Positions 1-6,318 of a stretch of DNA of 14,791 nt are shown piece after piece. The translations under genes were made by a program, and so were the position numbers. Position 1 is the stretch's first letter. Each line of letters starts with the position of its first letter. The notes beneath the pieces were generated by a model. The model had not been told where the DNA came from. It ran no database searches and saw only the letters and a program-made list of their open reading frames with translations. The stretch is from Desulfobacterales bacterium (GTDB lineage Bacteria > Desulfobacterota > Desulfobacteria > Desulfobacterales > 4be13), in contig JAOZLU010000025.1 in the NCBI GenBank assembly GCA_029934695.1, positions 11,830-26,620 of the forward strand, read 5' to 3'.

Positions 1-192
1 CTTGATAAGCTGGACAGGATTGAGATGGCAGTTCAGCAACTGCCCAAAAATTCATATTCTGATGAGCTTGGTGAGATTCATGGGATATTAAAAGGGCTTG
101 ATAAGCTGGACAGGATTGAGATGGCAGTTCAGCAACTGCCCAAAAATTCATATTCTGATGAGCTTGGTGAGATTCATGAACTTTTGAAAGGA
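1..192 (+). repeat. Two in-frame 96-bp tandem repeats
   Basis: Copies run 1-96 and 97-192. The first 82 bases of each are identical; they diverge only in the last ~14 bases. A degenerate third copy follows. The period is 32 codons, so copy-number change would lengthen or shorten the protein without a frameshift. More copies may lie upstream of the window. Confidence 0.95.
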
Positions 193-408
193 CTTCGCAA
201 ACTTGACAAGATTGTTGAGATTCAGAGTCTCATGGAACAACTTCATGCAGCAATTCAGCAATTGCCTCAAAATCAGTATAATAAACAATTCGATCAGATT
301 ATCAAAACAATCCGCGAAATTTATGATGCATCAAATTTTGAAAGGCAGGGAAATGTTGATCCAAAACAAAAGCATTTTAACCTGCCTTTTTTCGGAAGTA
401 AAAAATGA
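1..408 (+). CDS. C-terminal part of a repeat-rich helical protein, possibly the tail of a ZorA/MotA-like stator subunit (5' end outside window)
   Basis: The reading frame is open from base 1, so the gene begins upstream; the ATG at 25 lies inside a repeat and is not a credible start. Visible are two near-identical 32-residue units (starting LDKLDRIEMAVQQLP), then a degenerate third unit with a short insertion and a basic tail ending FFGSKK. The units are rich in Leu/Ile/Glu/Lys and look helical. The stop overlaps the next gene's start (ATGA at 405-408), implying translational coupling with the MotB/ZorB-like gene. ZorA, the MotA-like partner of ZorB, is known to carry a long helical cytoplasmic tail, so this could be such a tail. 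That is inference from position and shape only: the membrane part that would identify the family is not in the window. Any coiled-coil protein is the alternative. Confidence 0.7.
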   Translation, partial: LDKLDRIEMAVQQLPKNSYSDELGEIHGILKGLDKLDRIEMAVQQLPKNSYSDELGEIHELLKGLRKLDKIVEIQSLMEQLHAAIQQLPQNQYNKQFDQIIKTIREIYDASNFERQGNVDPKQKHFNLPFFGSKK

Positions 409-1475
409 AAACAAGGCACAGAGAATCAGAACTCAATTTTTGGCCCAGTATTGCCGATATGATATTGGCTGCCTTTATGGTTTTCCTGATCTTATGGTTT
501 GCTGAAAGGTTTCAGACCATTTTTCAGATAGCTGAATTAAAAAAATCGCTTTTCACAGAAGATAAAGTCCATCGTAACTGGTTGGCTGAAGCCAGAAATA
601 AAAATCGGAAACTCCTTGAAGAAAACAAAAAACTTCATCGCCAGTTGAGCGAAGGTGAAAAGAAAAATCAGAAACTCCTTGGAGAAAATAAGGCTTTTTA
701 TAGCCGGTTGGAGAGAGCTAAGAGAAAAAATCAGAATATTCTTGGAGAAAATGAGATGCTTCATAGTCAGTTGAAAGAAGCAAAAGAGGGAAATCAGAAA
801 CTTCTTGGAAAAAATAAGGCTTTTTATAGCCGGTTGGAGGAAATTAAAGCAGAAAATCAGAAACTTGGTGAAGAATATAAATCTTCCGACAGCCAGTTAG
901 CCATATTAAAAAATGAGAACAAAGAACTTCACAGCCAGTTGACGGAATCTCAAGAAGAAAATCAGGAGCTTCATTCAAAAAATGAGGATTTTCGCAGAGA
1001 CAAACCACCGATTATCAGTTTGGATGAAGCTTCAGGCTATAGCTTTGAGACAGGCAGTGCCAGACTTTCAGAAAAATTCAGGCAAAAATTGTCAGATAAA
1101 ATTTTAACTGATTTGGAGAAAACTTTTAACGATTATAATGTGGATGTTATCGAAATTGTCGGGCATACGGATGGACAAAGAATTGGCAGGAAAAAACAGA
1201 GTAACTTGGACGAGGAGTTGGAAAAAATCATTTTGAACCGGAGTTCGATAGATGACCTGCGTTATGGTTCAAATGCGGATTTAGGACTGATGCGGGCGTT
1301 AGCATTGGCTCAATTTTTAAAGGAAAGTAAAAGGCTGTCTGATGACGTTAAATACAGGGTGTATTCGGCAGCACAACTTATTTTGCCTGATGGCGATTTG
1401 GTTGACAGTGTTGACCGTAATCCGAATCCCGAACGTCGCCGTATTGAATTGCGCTTTACAAAATTGACGAAATGA
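405..1475 (+). CDS. MotB/ZorB-like inner-membrane protein with coiled-coil rod and OmpA-family peptidoglycan-binding domain
   Basis: 356 residues. Residues 12-33 form one membrane helix, FWPSIADMILAAFMVFLILW, in the style of MotB/ZorB stator subunits: an aromatic start, then an Asp (D18) near the entry of the helix where MotB carries its ion-binding Asp. Residues 60-198 are a coiled coil built from 21-residue units. Residues 202-352 are an OmpA/MotB C-terminal domain, with FETGSARLS, EIVGHTDGQ (250-258), the NADLGLMRALALAQFL helix and the terminal RRRIELRF strand. Expected topology: short N-terminus in the cytoplasm, rod and OmpA domain in the periplasm gripping peptidoglycan. The start overlaps the upstream stop by 4 bp, and its own stop overlaps the next start by 4 bp. 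Classical MotB and ZorB lack a rod this long between membrane and OmpA domain. The OmpA domain is certain; assignment to an ion-driven stator is an inference. Confidence 0.88.
   Translation: MKTRHRESELNFWPSIADMILAAFMVFLILWFAERFQTIFQIAELKKSLFTEDKVHRNWLAEARNKNRKLLEENKKLHRQLSEGEKKNQKLLGENKAFYSRLERAKRKNQNILGENEMLHSQLKEAKEGNQKLLGKNKAFYSRLEEIKAENQKLGEEYKSSDSQLAILKNENKELHSQLTESQEENQELHSKNEDFRRDKPPIISLDEASGYSFETGSARLSEKFRQKLSDKILTDLEKTFNDYNVDVIEIVGHTDGQRIGRKKQSNLDEELEKIILNRSSIDDLRYGSNADLGLMRALALAQFLKESKRLSDDVKYRVYSAAQLILPDGDLVDSVDRNPNPERRRIELRFTKLTK
603..917 (+). repeat. Five in-frame 63-bp tandem repeats encoding a 21-residue coiled-coil unit
   Basis: Units begin at codons for N67, N88, N109, N130 and N151, each starting near NQKLLGENK and exactly 21 residues (three heptads) apart; a shortened 14-residue unit follows. 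Copies 2 and 4 share a long identical stretch encoding NKAFYSRLE, suggesting a 126-bp duplication or gene conversion. Confidence 0.92.
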
Positions 1476-2206
1476 ACGCAAATAATGTTGCCAAAACTGT
1501 TGAGTCAAAGCTTCAAAAGATCAAAAGCGATGCAGGACTCTCCTCAAGATATGAGAAGCATCTGCTGTTTAAAGAAATTTTAAATAGTTTCAATTTGCTG
1601 TCAAGCATGTATCGCAGTAATGCGATCAGCGATGATCGGGTTATCACTGAATGCAGATTATTAAAACAACAGCTTAATGAAGTGGACTCCTTTTTCCAGA
1701 CTTTTGCTCAGAAGCATGAAGTAATTAAGGACTTAAAAGAGCGAGTTTCTGTTGCTGGCCAGATCAATGGAATAAAAACGATTGATGATTTAATCTGCCG
1801 AGCAGAAACAAAGCTTGACCAAATGGAACAAGAGCAATTTTATCCTGATGAACCTCGTTTTTTTTATCATTTAGACTCTTTGATCGGGTCAGTTCGGAAT
1901 CAGTTTGGGGAACTTGTACAATCCGCTCAGAATTCCAGTGCAACTTCACAGACAGATATATTTAAAAAGCACAAAACGCATTGGTCCGGATTTTGGTCAG
2001 GCAAAGGTCTTTCAGTAGGAAGAAAAAGAAAAACAAAAATTTCACTCAAAACAAACCTTGATTCAGAATACAGACGTTGCCTGCACCACAGTGATTTAGT
2101 TGAAGATATCCCTGAAAATGTCATTGTTAATGTGGAAAACATACCCATAAACAATGATGTTCTTTTCAGCTCAGAGGAGGTGGCTATATTCAATCAATAT
2201 CTTTAG
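1472..2206 (+). CDS. Unrecognised protein, third gene of the stator-like operon
   Basis: 244 residues; no family recognised. It starts at ATG 1472 inside the stop of the previous gene (ATGA), so it is almost certainly translationally coupled and part of the same system. There is no signal peptide or membrane segment, which suggests the cytoplasm. Residues 5-120 look mostly helical; 160-190 are basic with Trp/Gly (HWSGFWSGKG, then GRKRKTK), and the C-terminus 205-244 is acidic and probably beta-rich (PENVIVNVENIP). If the operon is Zorya-like this would sit where an effector or regulator is found, but it is far shorter than ZorC or ZorD and shows none of their recognisable motifs. An AGAGGAGG ribosome-binding-site-like run at 2173-2180 lies near its end. 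Confidence 0.85.
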   Translation: MNANNVAKTVESKLQKIKSDAGLSSRYEKHLLFKEILNSFNLLSSMYRSNAISDDRVITECRLLKQQLNEVDSFFQTFAQKHEVIKDLKERVSVAGQINGIKTIDDLICRAETKLDQMEQEQFYPDEPRFFYHLDSLIGSVRNQFGELVQSAQNSSATSQTDIFKKHKTHWSGFWSGKGLSVGRKRKTKISLKTNLDSEYRRCLHHSDLVEDIPENVIVNVENIPINNDVLFSSEEVAIFNQYL

Positions 2207-2303
2207 CGATACTGGATGGAATTTACTTTTTGAAGGAATGGCCGAAGGTGAGGAAGAAAATGATTATTGGGGAGCAAACAGAAAAAAAGATTGGCCAGGG
2301 TGA
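2154..2303 (+). pseudogene. Possible truncated fourth reading frame of the operon
   Basis: A 49-codon frame opens at ATG 2154 inside the previous gene and ends at TGA 2301-2303. Its later part (DTGWNLLFEGMAEGEEE, then DYWGANRKKDWPG) has protein-like composition. It stops almost exactly where minus-strand Rhs similarity begins, so it may be the beginning of a gene lost at that junction. There is no ribosome-binding site at the ATG, and chance coding is possible. Confidence 0.25.
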
Positions 2304-2577
2304 ACCGGATCTTCGTGCTTATCATCTCAAAGGGATATATCGTGCTCGAATTCGGGCTGACCTCCGGCTCAAATCTCACCACATCTGTGTCGCTGAGACG
2401 GATCACGATGAGATGCCGCTGAGACGGTGCCAGGGTGTGGACCGGCATTCCCCACAGGCCCGCCCCGGAGTTCTGCGTCCATCCCTCGCCGATGATGTGC
2501 GTGGCGGCGACGCTCACATCCGCCTGCGGCAGGCTCCACCCCGGGCCAAAGTCCCCGGGTGTCTGTGCCCGACCCAC
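2300..2577 (-). pseudogene. Rhs/YD-repeat protein fragment (region before the core)
   Basis: Read on the minus strand, about 85 codons give a convincing Rhs-family stretch: GDFGPGWSLPQADVSVAATH, then IIGEGWTQNSGAGLWGMPVH, RLSDTDVVRFEPEVSP and STIYPFE. FGPGWSL is the typical lead-in of Rhs shells. No full gene surrounds it: upstream codons lose similarity around 2565, and downstream the frame runs into the plus-strand operon tail near 2300. GC content is visibly higher than in the operon to the left, in line with foreign origin. Rhs proteins are large secreted or surface toxins; this piece is not functional. Confidence 0.7.
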
Positions 2578-2831
2578 CCGACTCCAATGACCTCAACTCC
2601 AACACATAGAAGAAAAAATTCCGGCGAACTTCGGTTATATCTTCTTTCAATTCCCAAACAACAGGGTGGGGAAGTGTGGGAAACATCTTAAACCGCTCTT
2701 GCGGCATGAACATGGCCCCGGAATATATATATTTATAAAGAAAGGTCTGGCCTGATGAAGCACTTTGTTTCATAGTTCCTCTTTGATCTCGGCATCCTTC
2801 ACGTTTTTCATCAATGTGAACGCGAAAGATA

Positions 2832-3020
2832 TTAAGTCGGGTGAGCGGGGTGGCGGGTGAGCGGGGTCGGCCCGACCCCGTACACACCCGGGGAGCGCAC
2901 TCTGATCCCGTCCGCATCATAAACGTATCCGGCAGAACCGGCGGAGACAAGCCTGTTCTCATAATCATACCCGAAGATGACGCCGTCTCTTCCCACGGCA
3001 TTTCCGTTGTCGTCGAATTC
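2832..3020 (-). pseudogene. Rhs/YD-repeat fragment (core repeat)
   Basis: The minus-strand frame gives EFDDNGNAVGRDGVIFGYDY, then ENRLVSAGSAGYVYDADGIR, the classic YD-repeat signature (YDYENRL...YVYDADG.RV), before decaying into a Pro/His-rich end at TAA 2832. It is only about 45 significant codons. It lies upstream, in reading direction, of the fragment at 2300-2577, although in an intact Rhs protein YD repeats come after the FGPGWSL region, so the pieces have been rearranged. Its 5' edge is the GAATTCGGGGGACA repeat. Confidence 0.75.
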
Positions 3021-3050
3021 GGGGGACAGAATTCGGGGGACACAATACTT
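3015..3050. repeat. Tandem 14-bp repeat at the transposase remnant boundary
   Basis: GAATTCGGGGGACA occurs twice in tandem (3015-3028, 3029-3042), followed by CAATACTT. The reverse complement, AAGTATTGTGTCCCC, is a motif often seen next to REP-associated transposase genes. It marks the junction between the Rhs fragment and the transposase stub. Confidence 0.7.
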
Positions 3051-3237
3051 ATTTATTTGATTTCAATTTTCTGCCCGGCTTTCCGGGTAACAATTTTCGA
3101 TTCAATATCGTTTCCAACCGTCTGACAAATGATTTCTTGCCAATCGGACGGCCGGTTTTTTCGTGTTTCCGCAAATCTTCAGACTCCGCAGAAGACACTT
3201 CTTCTGAAAGAAAATGTGACCATTCTCTGCCCACCAT
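3049..3237 (-). pseudogene. C-terminal stub of a REP-associated tyrosine transposase (RAYT, IS200-like)
   Basis: 62 codons ending at TAA 3049. The stretch LRKHEKTGRPIGKKSFVRRL and then LLPGKPGRKLK matches the conserved C-terminal tail of RAYT proteins (pattern HERTGRPLG..xFxxxLE...R.LrPgkPGrk). The catalytic HUH histidines and tyrosine, which lie in the missing N-terminal ~150 residues, are absent, so no active enzyme is encoded. RAYTs mobilise REP-type palindromes, and an imperfect palindrome lies 86 bp away at 3323-3386. Confidence 0.75.
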
Positions 3238-3322
3238 GTCAAAAAGTGGCCTGACTGTGACAAATGTCCCCCGATTTCAGTCCGGACTCACCATTGTCCG
3301 ACCCCTAATTCACCTGATGGAA

Positions 3323-3386
3323 GAATTTTCAGGATTTCGGTTCTGCCGGATGCGTTATTCGGACCCGGCAGAGATTCTGAAAATTC
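3323..3386. repeat. 64-bp imperfect palindrome (REP-like)
   Basis: Outer arms GAATTTTCAG (3323-3332) and CTGAAAATTC (3377-3386) pair perfectly; inner segments TTCTGCCGG and CCGGCAGAGA pair with interruptions. It lies 14 bp past the AbiEii-like stop codon, so it could act as a transcript end, but it lacks a clean T-run. A REP-like element is the other reading. Confidence 0.6.
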
Positions 3387-3399
3387 CTGACAGTTTCTC

Positions 3400-4017
3400 T
3401 CAGAAAGGCGCAAGTGCCGTTTCTGTCAGAAAATCCCTGATTTCTTTCTCCGCAATCTCTTTCCCGATGAATTCAACTTCTTCCCGATAATCAATATCAT
3501 CAAAATATGCCAACTGTTCCCGGAACAGCTTCTCATTGAAAAATCTTCCGAAAATATCTTTTGCCCGGCAGGAGATCGTCTTCAGATCAAAATGATCTTT
3601 CAGAAGAAAATACAAATCCACATAGTCTTTCCATTTTGCCCGTCCTCCCAATGCGTAAGCCTTCATGGCGGCAAGGTCTGAAAGTGGAGGTATCCGTATG
3701 ATTTTCTCAAAGCTTTCCCGGGGCGTGACAGTATGGGGAAAATGGAAAAATGTCATTTTCACACAGTTCACAACAAGATGAAGCTGATCGTGAGCTTCAA
3801 AGAGGACATCTTTTGTCGGCAAATGATGCGCCTCAATTATATTCTTTATGCGTCTGCGCCTGATGCTTTTATGGGAGAACAGATCAAAGTCAACAGATCG
3901 CCGATGCCCCAGATATAAGGCCACAGCCGTGCCGCCGGCAAGATAATAGTCTTTCCTGAACTGCCTGATCAGAGGCAGCAGTTCCTTTTGTTCCTTTGTC
4001 AGAATGTGTTTATGCAT
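3400..4017 (-). CDS. AbiEii-like nucleotidyltransferase toxin
   Basis: 205 residues from ATG 4017. The nucleotidyltransferase fold signature is clear: YYLAGGTAVALYLGHR (25-39) with the GG-T motif, then SVDFDLFS (41-48) with two metal-binding Asp (D43, D45). A later KWKDYVDLYFLL segment matches the conserved (R/K).KD..DL..LL helix of this family (PF08843, AbiEii/type IV toxin). Family members transfer nucleotides, for example onto tRNA, and act in abortive infection or plasmid maintenance. The frame stays open upstream to 4146, but ATG 4017 gives the usual family start and overlaps the upstream gene by 8 bp, typical of a coupled pair. No strong ribosome-binding site is seen, in line with coupling. 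Confidence 0.88.
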   Translation of the reverse strand: MHKHILTKEQKELLPLIRQFRKDYYLAGGTAVALYLGHRRSVDFDLFSHKSIRRRRIKNIIEAHHLPTKDVLFEAHDQLHLVVNCVKMTFFHFPHTVTPRESFEKIIRIPPLSDLAAMKAYALGGRAKWKDYVDLYFLLKDHFDLKTISCRAKDIFGRFFNEKLFREQLAYFDDIDYREEVEFIGKEIAEKEIRDFLTETALAPF

Positions 4018-4279
4018 GTCGCTGAAAATAAAGTCTGAAATAATTTGCTGTGCGCGGATGATAATTTGTTCTCGGCCCCGAAGTCTGACGATGAAAAATT
4101 TCCGCAACCTTTTCCACTCCCACCAGATTAAAAAGTTTTCTGACACTTTTCTCGTTTCCGTAGTTCAGGACTGCCTCAGTCAGAAAGGCGATGTCCGCAT
4201 TTTCCTGTTCATCGGGCTTTATCCACCAGAAAAGATGACTATTCTCTCTGATAAATTCCCTGATTTCCGGACTGTTCAT
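4010..4279 (-). CDS. Small partner protein of the AbiEii-like toxin (putative antitoxin)
   Basis: 89 residues from ATG 4279, preceded by GAGGAG at 4286-4291 (minus strand), a good ribosome-binding site. The opening IREFIRENSHLFWWIKPDEQ and the later segments LTEAVLNYGNEKSVRKLF and VEKVAEIFHRQ resemble a small family found next to AbiEii-type nucleotidyltransferases, perhaps the DUF6922 group (from memory, not searched). The C-terminus is basic and aromatic (NYFRLYFQRH). Gene order (small gene first, 8-bp overlap) fits antitoxin then toxin. It lacks the winged-helix look and length of AbiEi, so if it neutralises the toxin it is a different antitoxin type. Confidence 0.75.
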   Translation of the reverse strand: MNSPEIREFIRENSHLFWWIKPDEQENADIAFLTEAVLNYGNEKSVRKLFNLVGVEKVAEIFHRQTSGPRTNYHPRTANYFRLYFQRHA

Positions 4280-4452
4280 GATAATCTCCTCGCTAAAGTA
4301 TCGCTATAGTCAGTCTTGTGAAACAAAGAGAACAGTATCTGCTGTCTATATCCGATACCTGTCTGCCGAAATATGAAGTTCAAGCTAACCGGATGGATGC
4401 CTATTGCCGGTACTCATGCCTGACATACCTTTTATCCTTTTTCAGTCTTATT

Positions 4453-4605
4453 TCAAAAATGAATAATCAGGGACGAATAAACCGTGTGTTCCTCCACATC
4501 CTGAGAAAAATCCCATTCTTTCATAATGGAAGTCCCCACATTATTCCCGAACCGGTATTGGTAAGCCATGTCAAACACAAATCGTCCGACCTCCGGGATC
4601 ACACT
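4453..4605 (-). pseudogene. Duplicated 3' end of the FadL-like barrel gene
   Basis: Directly after the stop of the barrel ORF, in the same frame, 50 codons repeat its C-terminus: GRFVFDMAYQYRFGNNVGTS, then FSQDVEEHTVYSSL, against KRFIFDMAYQYRFGNNVGAS and FSQDVEEHTVYSSV in the main copy. The two stops are 153 bp apart (51 codons). It has no start of its own. It is either a partial tandem duplication or the last scrap of a second paralogue. Confidence 0.85.
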
Positions 4606-5904
4606 TCAGAACCGAAAATTCACAGACGAATAAACGGTATGTTCTTCCACATCCTGAGAAAAATTCATGGATTTCATGATGGAGGCCCCCACATTGTTTC
4701 CGAACCGGTATTGGTAAGCCATGTCAAAGATGAACCGCTTCATTCCAAACCCGGAACCGATACTGAAACCGAAATAATCATCAGGCTCCCCCTCAGCCGG
4801 AGCAGGGTCATAAAAGATGCCCCCGCGCACCGGAATCACATACTTTGATGTGACAAAAAGATATTCGGCACCCATGCGTACCTGATGAGTCGGGTCAATA
4901 TCAGATGTATCCGGGGAACGACCCGTGACAGGTGATGTCTCCCTGCCTTCATCATCGGTGTAAAGAAAATCATCCCATTCGGTTCTGTAAACATCCGCTG
5001 AAACCGAGAACGAGTCAGAGAACCTGTAAGCGATTCCGATACCGTAAGACATGGGCATGTCCATTGTCTCATTCTCAACTGACGACTTTGAATTTACGAT
5101 GTTTCCCGACTGAATGGTGACGGATGAGCACTCATGGGTTACATCCGCCTCAAAAGGGGTCTTTATGACTCCGCTCAGGGTGATTTTTTTGTTGACATTC
5201 CACAAAAAACCGAAATTTGCATTGAAACCGCTGAATGAATATCGGTCAAGGCTGTTCATCCCGAATGAACGTGAACTGCCATCATCGTCTGTTCTGGAAC
5301 CGGATGAAGACACTTTTCTTTCCCATTCATTTTCAGACAGGTCATTATCCCATAAATTCAGTGTCAACCCGAGTGAAAACAGAGGGGTGATCTGAACACA
5401 ATAGGCAATTCCGAGAGCAGACAGGCTTCCCACAGACCCTGTCTGAGATTCTTCCTTGATATTGCCGAACAAAATGCAATCGAAATTCCTCTTTTTTGCC
5501 TGATCCAGCAAAGTTGCCTCAACCTGAGTGTTCAGCATCTGTTCAGCAGAAAAGTCCTTTTTTGCATGCCCCAGCATTCCTGCCACCTCCTTAGTGATCG
5601 GCATCTGTTTAACCAGAAAGCGTTTACACATGTCAATTCTAAGGTGTTCCTCAAACATGAAACTTAAAGACTTTTTTTCTTCGCCCCCATATATTCTGTA
5701 AAAAGGGATCACTGTTTCTGTTGAGAAATATTTTTCCCCGGAGTCCTTGACGTTCAGATACTGTGTTCCGTCAGTTATCTGCAATTCGACCTCTGGTACT
5801 CCGCCTGATGTGTCGGATGCGCTTCCTTCTATTAAAGAAAGCGTGTCCGTTTCCGAATTATCCTGCGGGCCAGTTATACTGACATACGGCTCGACTGTGT
5901 CCAC
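4606..5904 (-). CDS. Chimeric ORF: Ig-like fragment, unknown middle, and FadL/OMPP1-type beta-barrel C-terminus (probably broken gene)
   Basis: 432 codons without a stop, but of mixed origin. Residues 5-50 (EPYVSITGPQDNS, then LSLIEGSASDTSGGVPEVEL) resemble a bacterial Ig-like or cadherin-type strand set. Residues 80-145 are helical and unrecognised. Residues 157-432 look like the last two thirds of an outer-membrane transport barrel of the FadL/OMPP1 type: alternating hydrophobic strands, LSALGIAYCVQITPLFSLGL, YGIGIAYRFSDSFSVSADVY, and a terminal strand ending in Phe (SVNFRF), the classic outer-membrane insertion signal. There is no signal peptide, and the hatch and early strands are missing, so export as a FadL channel is unlikely. 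The frame continues 5' of the assigned GTG for several plausible Ig codons (ATIFWKV) up to the repeat at 5923, so the real start is unknown. Confidence 0.6.
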   Translation of the reverse strand: MDTVEPYVSITGPQDNSETDTLSLIEGSASDTSGGVPEVELQITDGTQYLNVKDSGEKYFSTETVIPFYRIYGGEEKKSLSFMFEEHLRIDMCKRFLVKQMPITKEVAGMLGHAKKDFSAEQMLNTQVEATLLDQAKKRNFDCILFGNIKEESQTGSVGSLSALGIAYCVQITPLFSLGLTLNLWDNDLSENEWERKVSSSGSRTDDDGSSRSFGMNSLDRYSFSGFNANFGFLWNVNKKITLSGVIKTPFEADVTHECSSVTIQSGNIVNSKSSVENETMDMPMSYGIGIAYRFSDSFSVSADVYRTEWDDFLYTDDEGRETSPVTGRSPDTSDIDPTHQVRMGAEYLFVTSKYVIPVRGGIFYDPAPAEGEPDDYFGFSIGSGFGMKRFIFDMAYQYRFGNNVGASIMKSMNFSQDVEEHTVYSSVNFRF

Positions 5905-5922
5905 TTTCCAGAAGATGGTTGC

Positions 5923-5974
5923 TAAAATGTAATTTTAGCACTCCTTTGGGCTTTATGCAAATGTTTTTTACCCC
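5923..5974 (+). repeat. 52-bp dispersed repeat, copy 1
   Basis: It begins TAAAATGTAATTTTAGCACT and matches 7455-7506 in the same orientation at 49 of 52 positions; all three differences are C/T. The first part is a hairpin, GCTAAAAT-GTA-ATTTTAGC (5921-5939). It abuts the point where the Ig-like coding of the neighbouring ORF begins. Confidence 0.9.
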
Positions 5975-6015
5975 TAAGAAAATGGGAAAATGGGGAACGG
6001 ATCAAACTTCACCCT

Positions 6016-6237
6016 TCAAACTTCCACTGCCCGCCATGTGTCTGGAAGCCAGTTGAAACAGACCCGCCTGTCCCGCACCGCCTCTTTCAGTTCCGCAATC
6101 AGCAAGCTGTCATCGCTCACCTGTCTCACGACAGCCGGGGAATGGATGCTGACAATCACTTGACGCATGGGATTGTCCGGGGATCCGGTGAGTTTCTCCC
6201 ACCACACGGTGAAAGAGACAGCGGACATCCGCATTTC
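6016..6237 (-). pseudogene. C-terminal stub of an AAA-family (AAA_21/SMC-like) ATPase
   Basis: The minus-strand frame ending at 6016 reads SPDNPMRQVIVSIHSPAVVR, then QVSDDSLLIAELKEAVRD and FNWLPDTWR. RQVIV..HSPAVV is the beta-strand and H-loop region of AAA_21-type ATPases, whose usual form is NPLRQVIVNTHSPAVV, and the following residues also fit that family. Walker A, Walker B and signature motifs are missing. 5' of about 6237 the frame passes into repeat sequence. This is the last ~70 codons of a lost gene; full-length members occur in defence islands, often near nucleases. Confidence 0.7.
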
Positions 6238-6318
6238 TCCGTCCCTCCATCCCGGACAATCAGAAATACGATAGCGATGATTTTTTCTGATTATAACGGA
6301 TTTAGGGGAAGCTACGAT

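Noticed and set aside
405..1475. Plain OmpA-type outer-membrane porin
   Set aside because: There is no beta-barrel and no cleavable signal peptide; the N-terminus is a single inner-membrane helix followed by a coiled coil.
2173..2180. AGAGGAGG as the ribosome-binding site of a fourth gene
   Set aside because: No ATG, GTG or TTG lies at a suitable distance downstream; the bases simply encode Ser-Glu-Glu-Val at the end of the third gene.
2230..2691. Plus-strand ORF of 153 codons after the stator-like operon
   Set aside because: It starts at TTG without a ribosome-binding site and mostly reads antisense to the Rhs fragment.
2369..3043. Long minus-strand ORF of 224 codons
   Set aside because: It is out of frame with both recognisable Rhs fragments and has no coherent protein sequence; it is a shadow.
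4318..4848. Plus-strand ORF of 176 codons
   Set aside because: It reads antisense to the duplicated barrel 3' ends; its internal repeats simply mirror that duplication.
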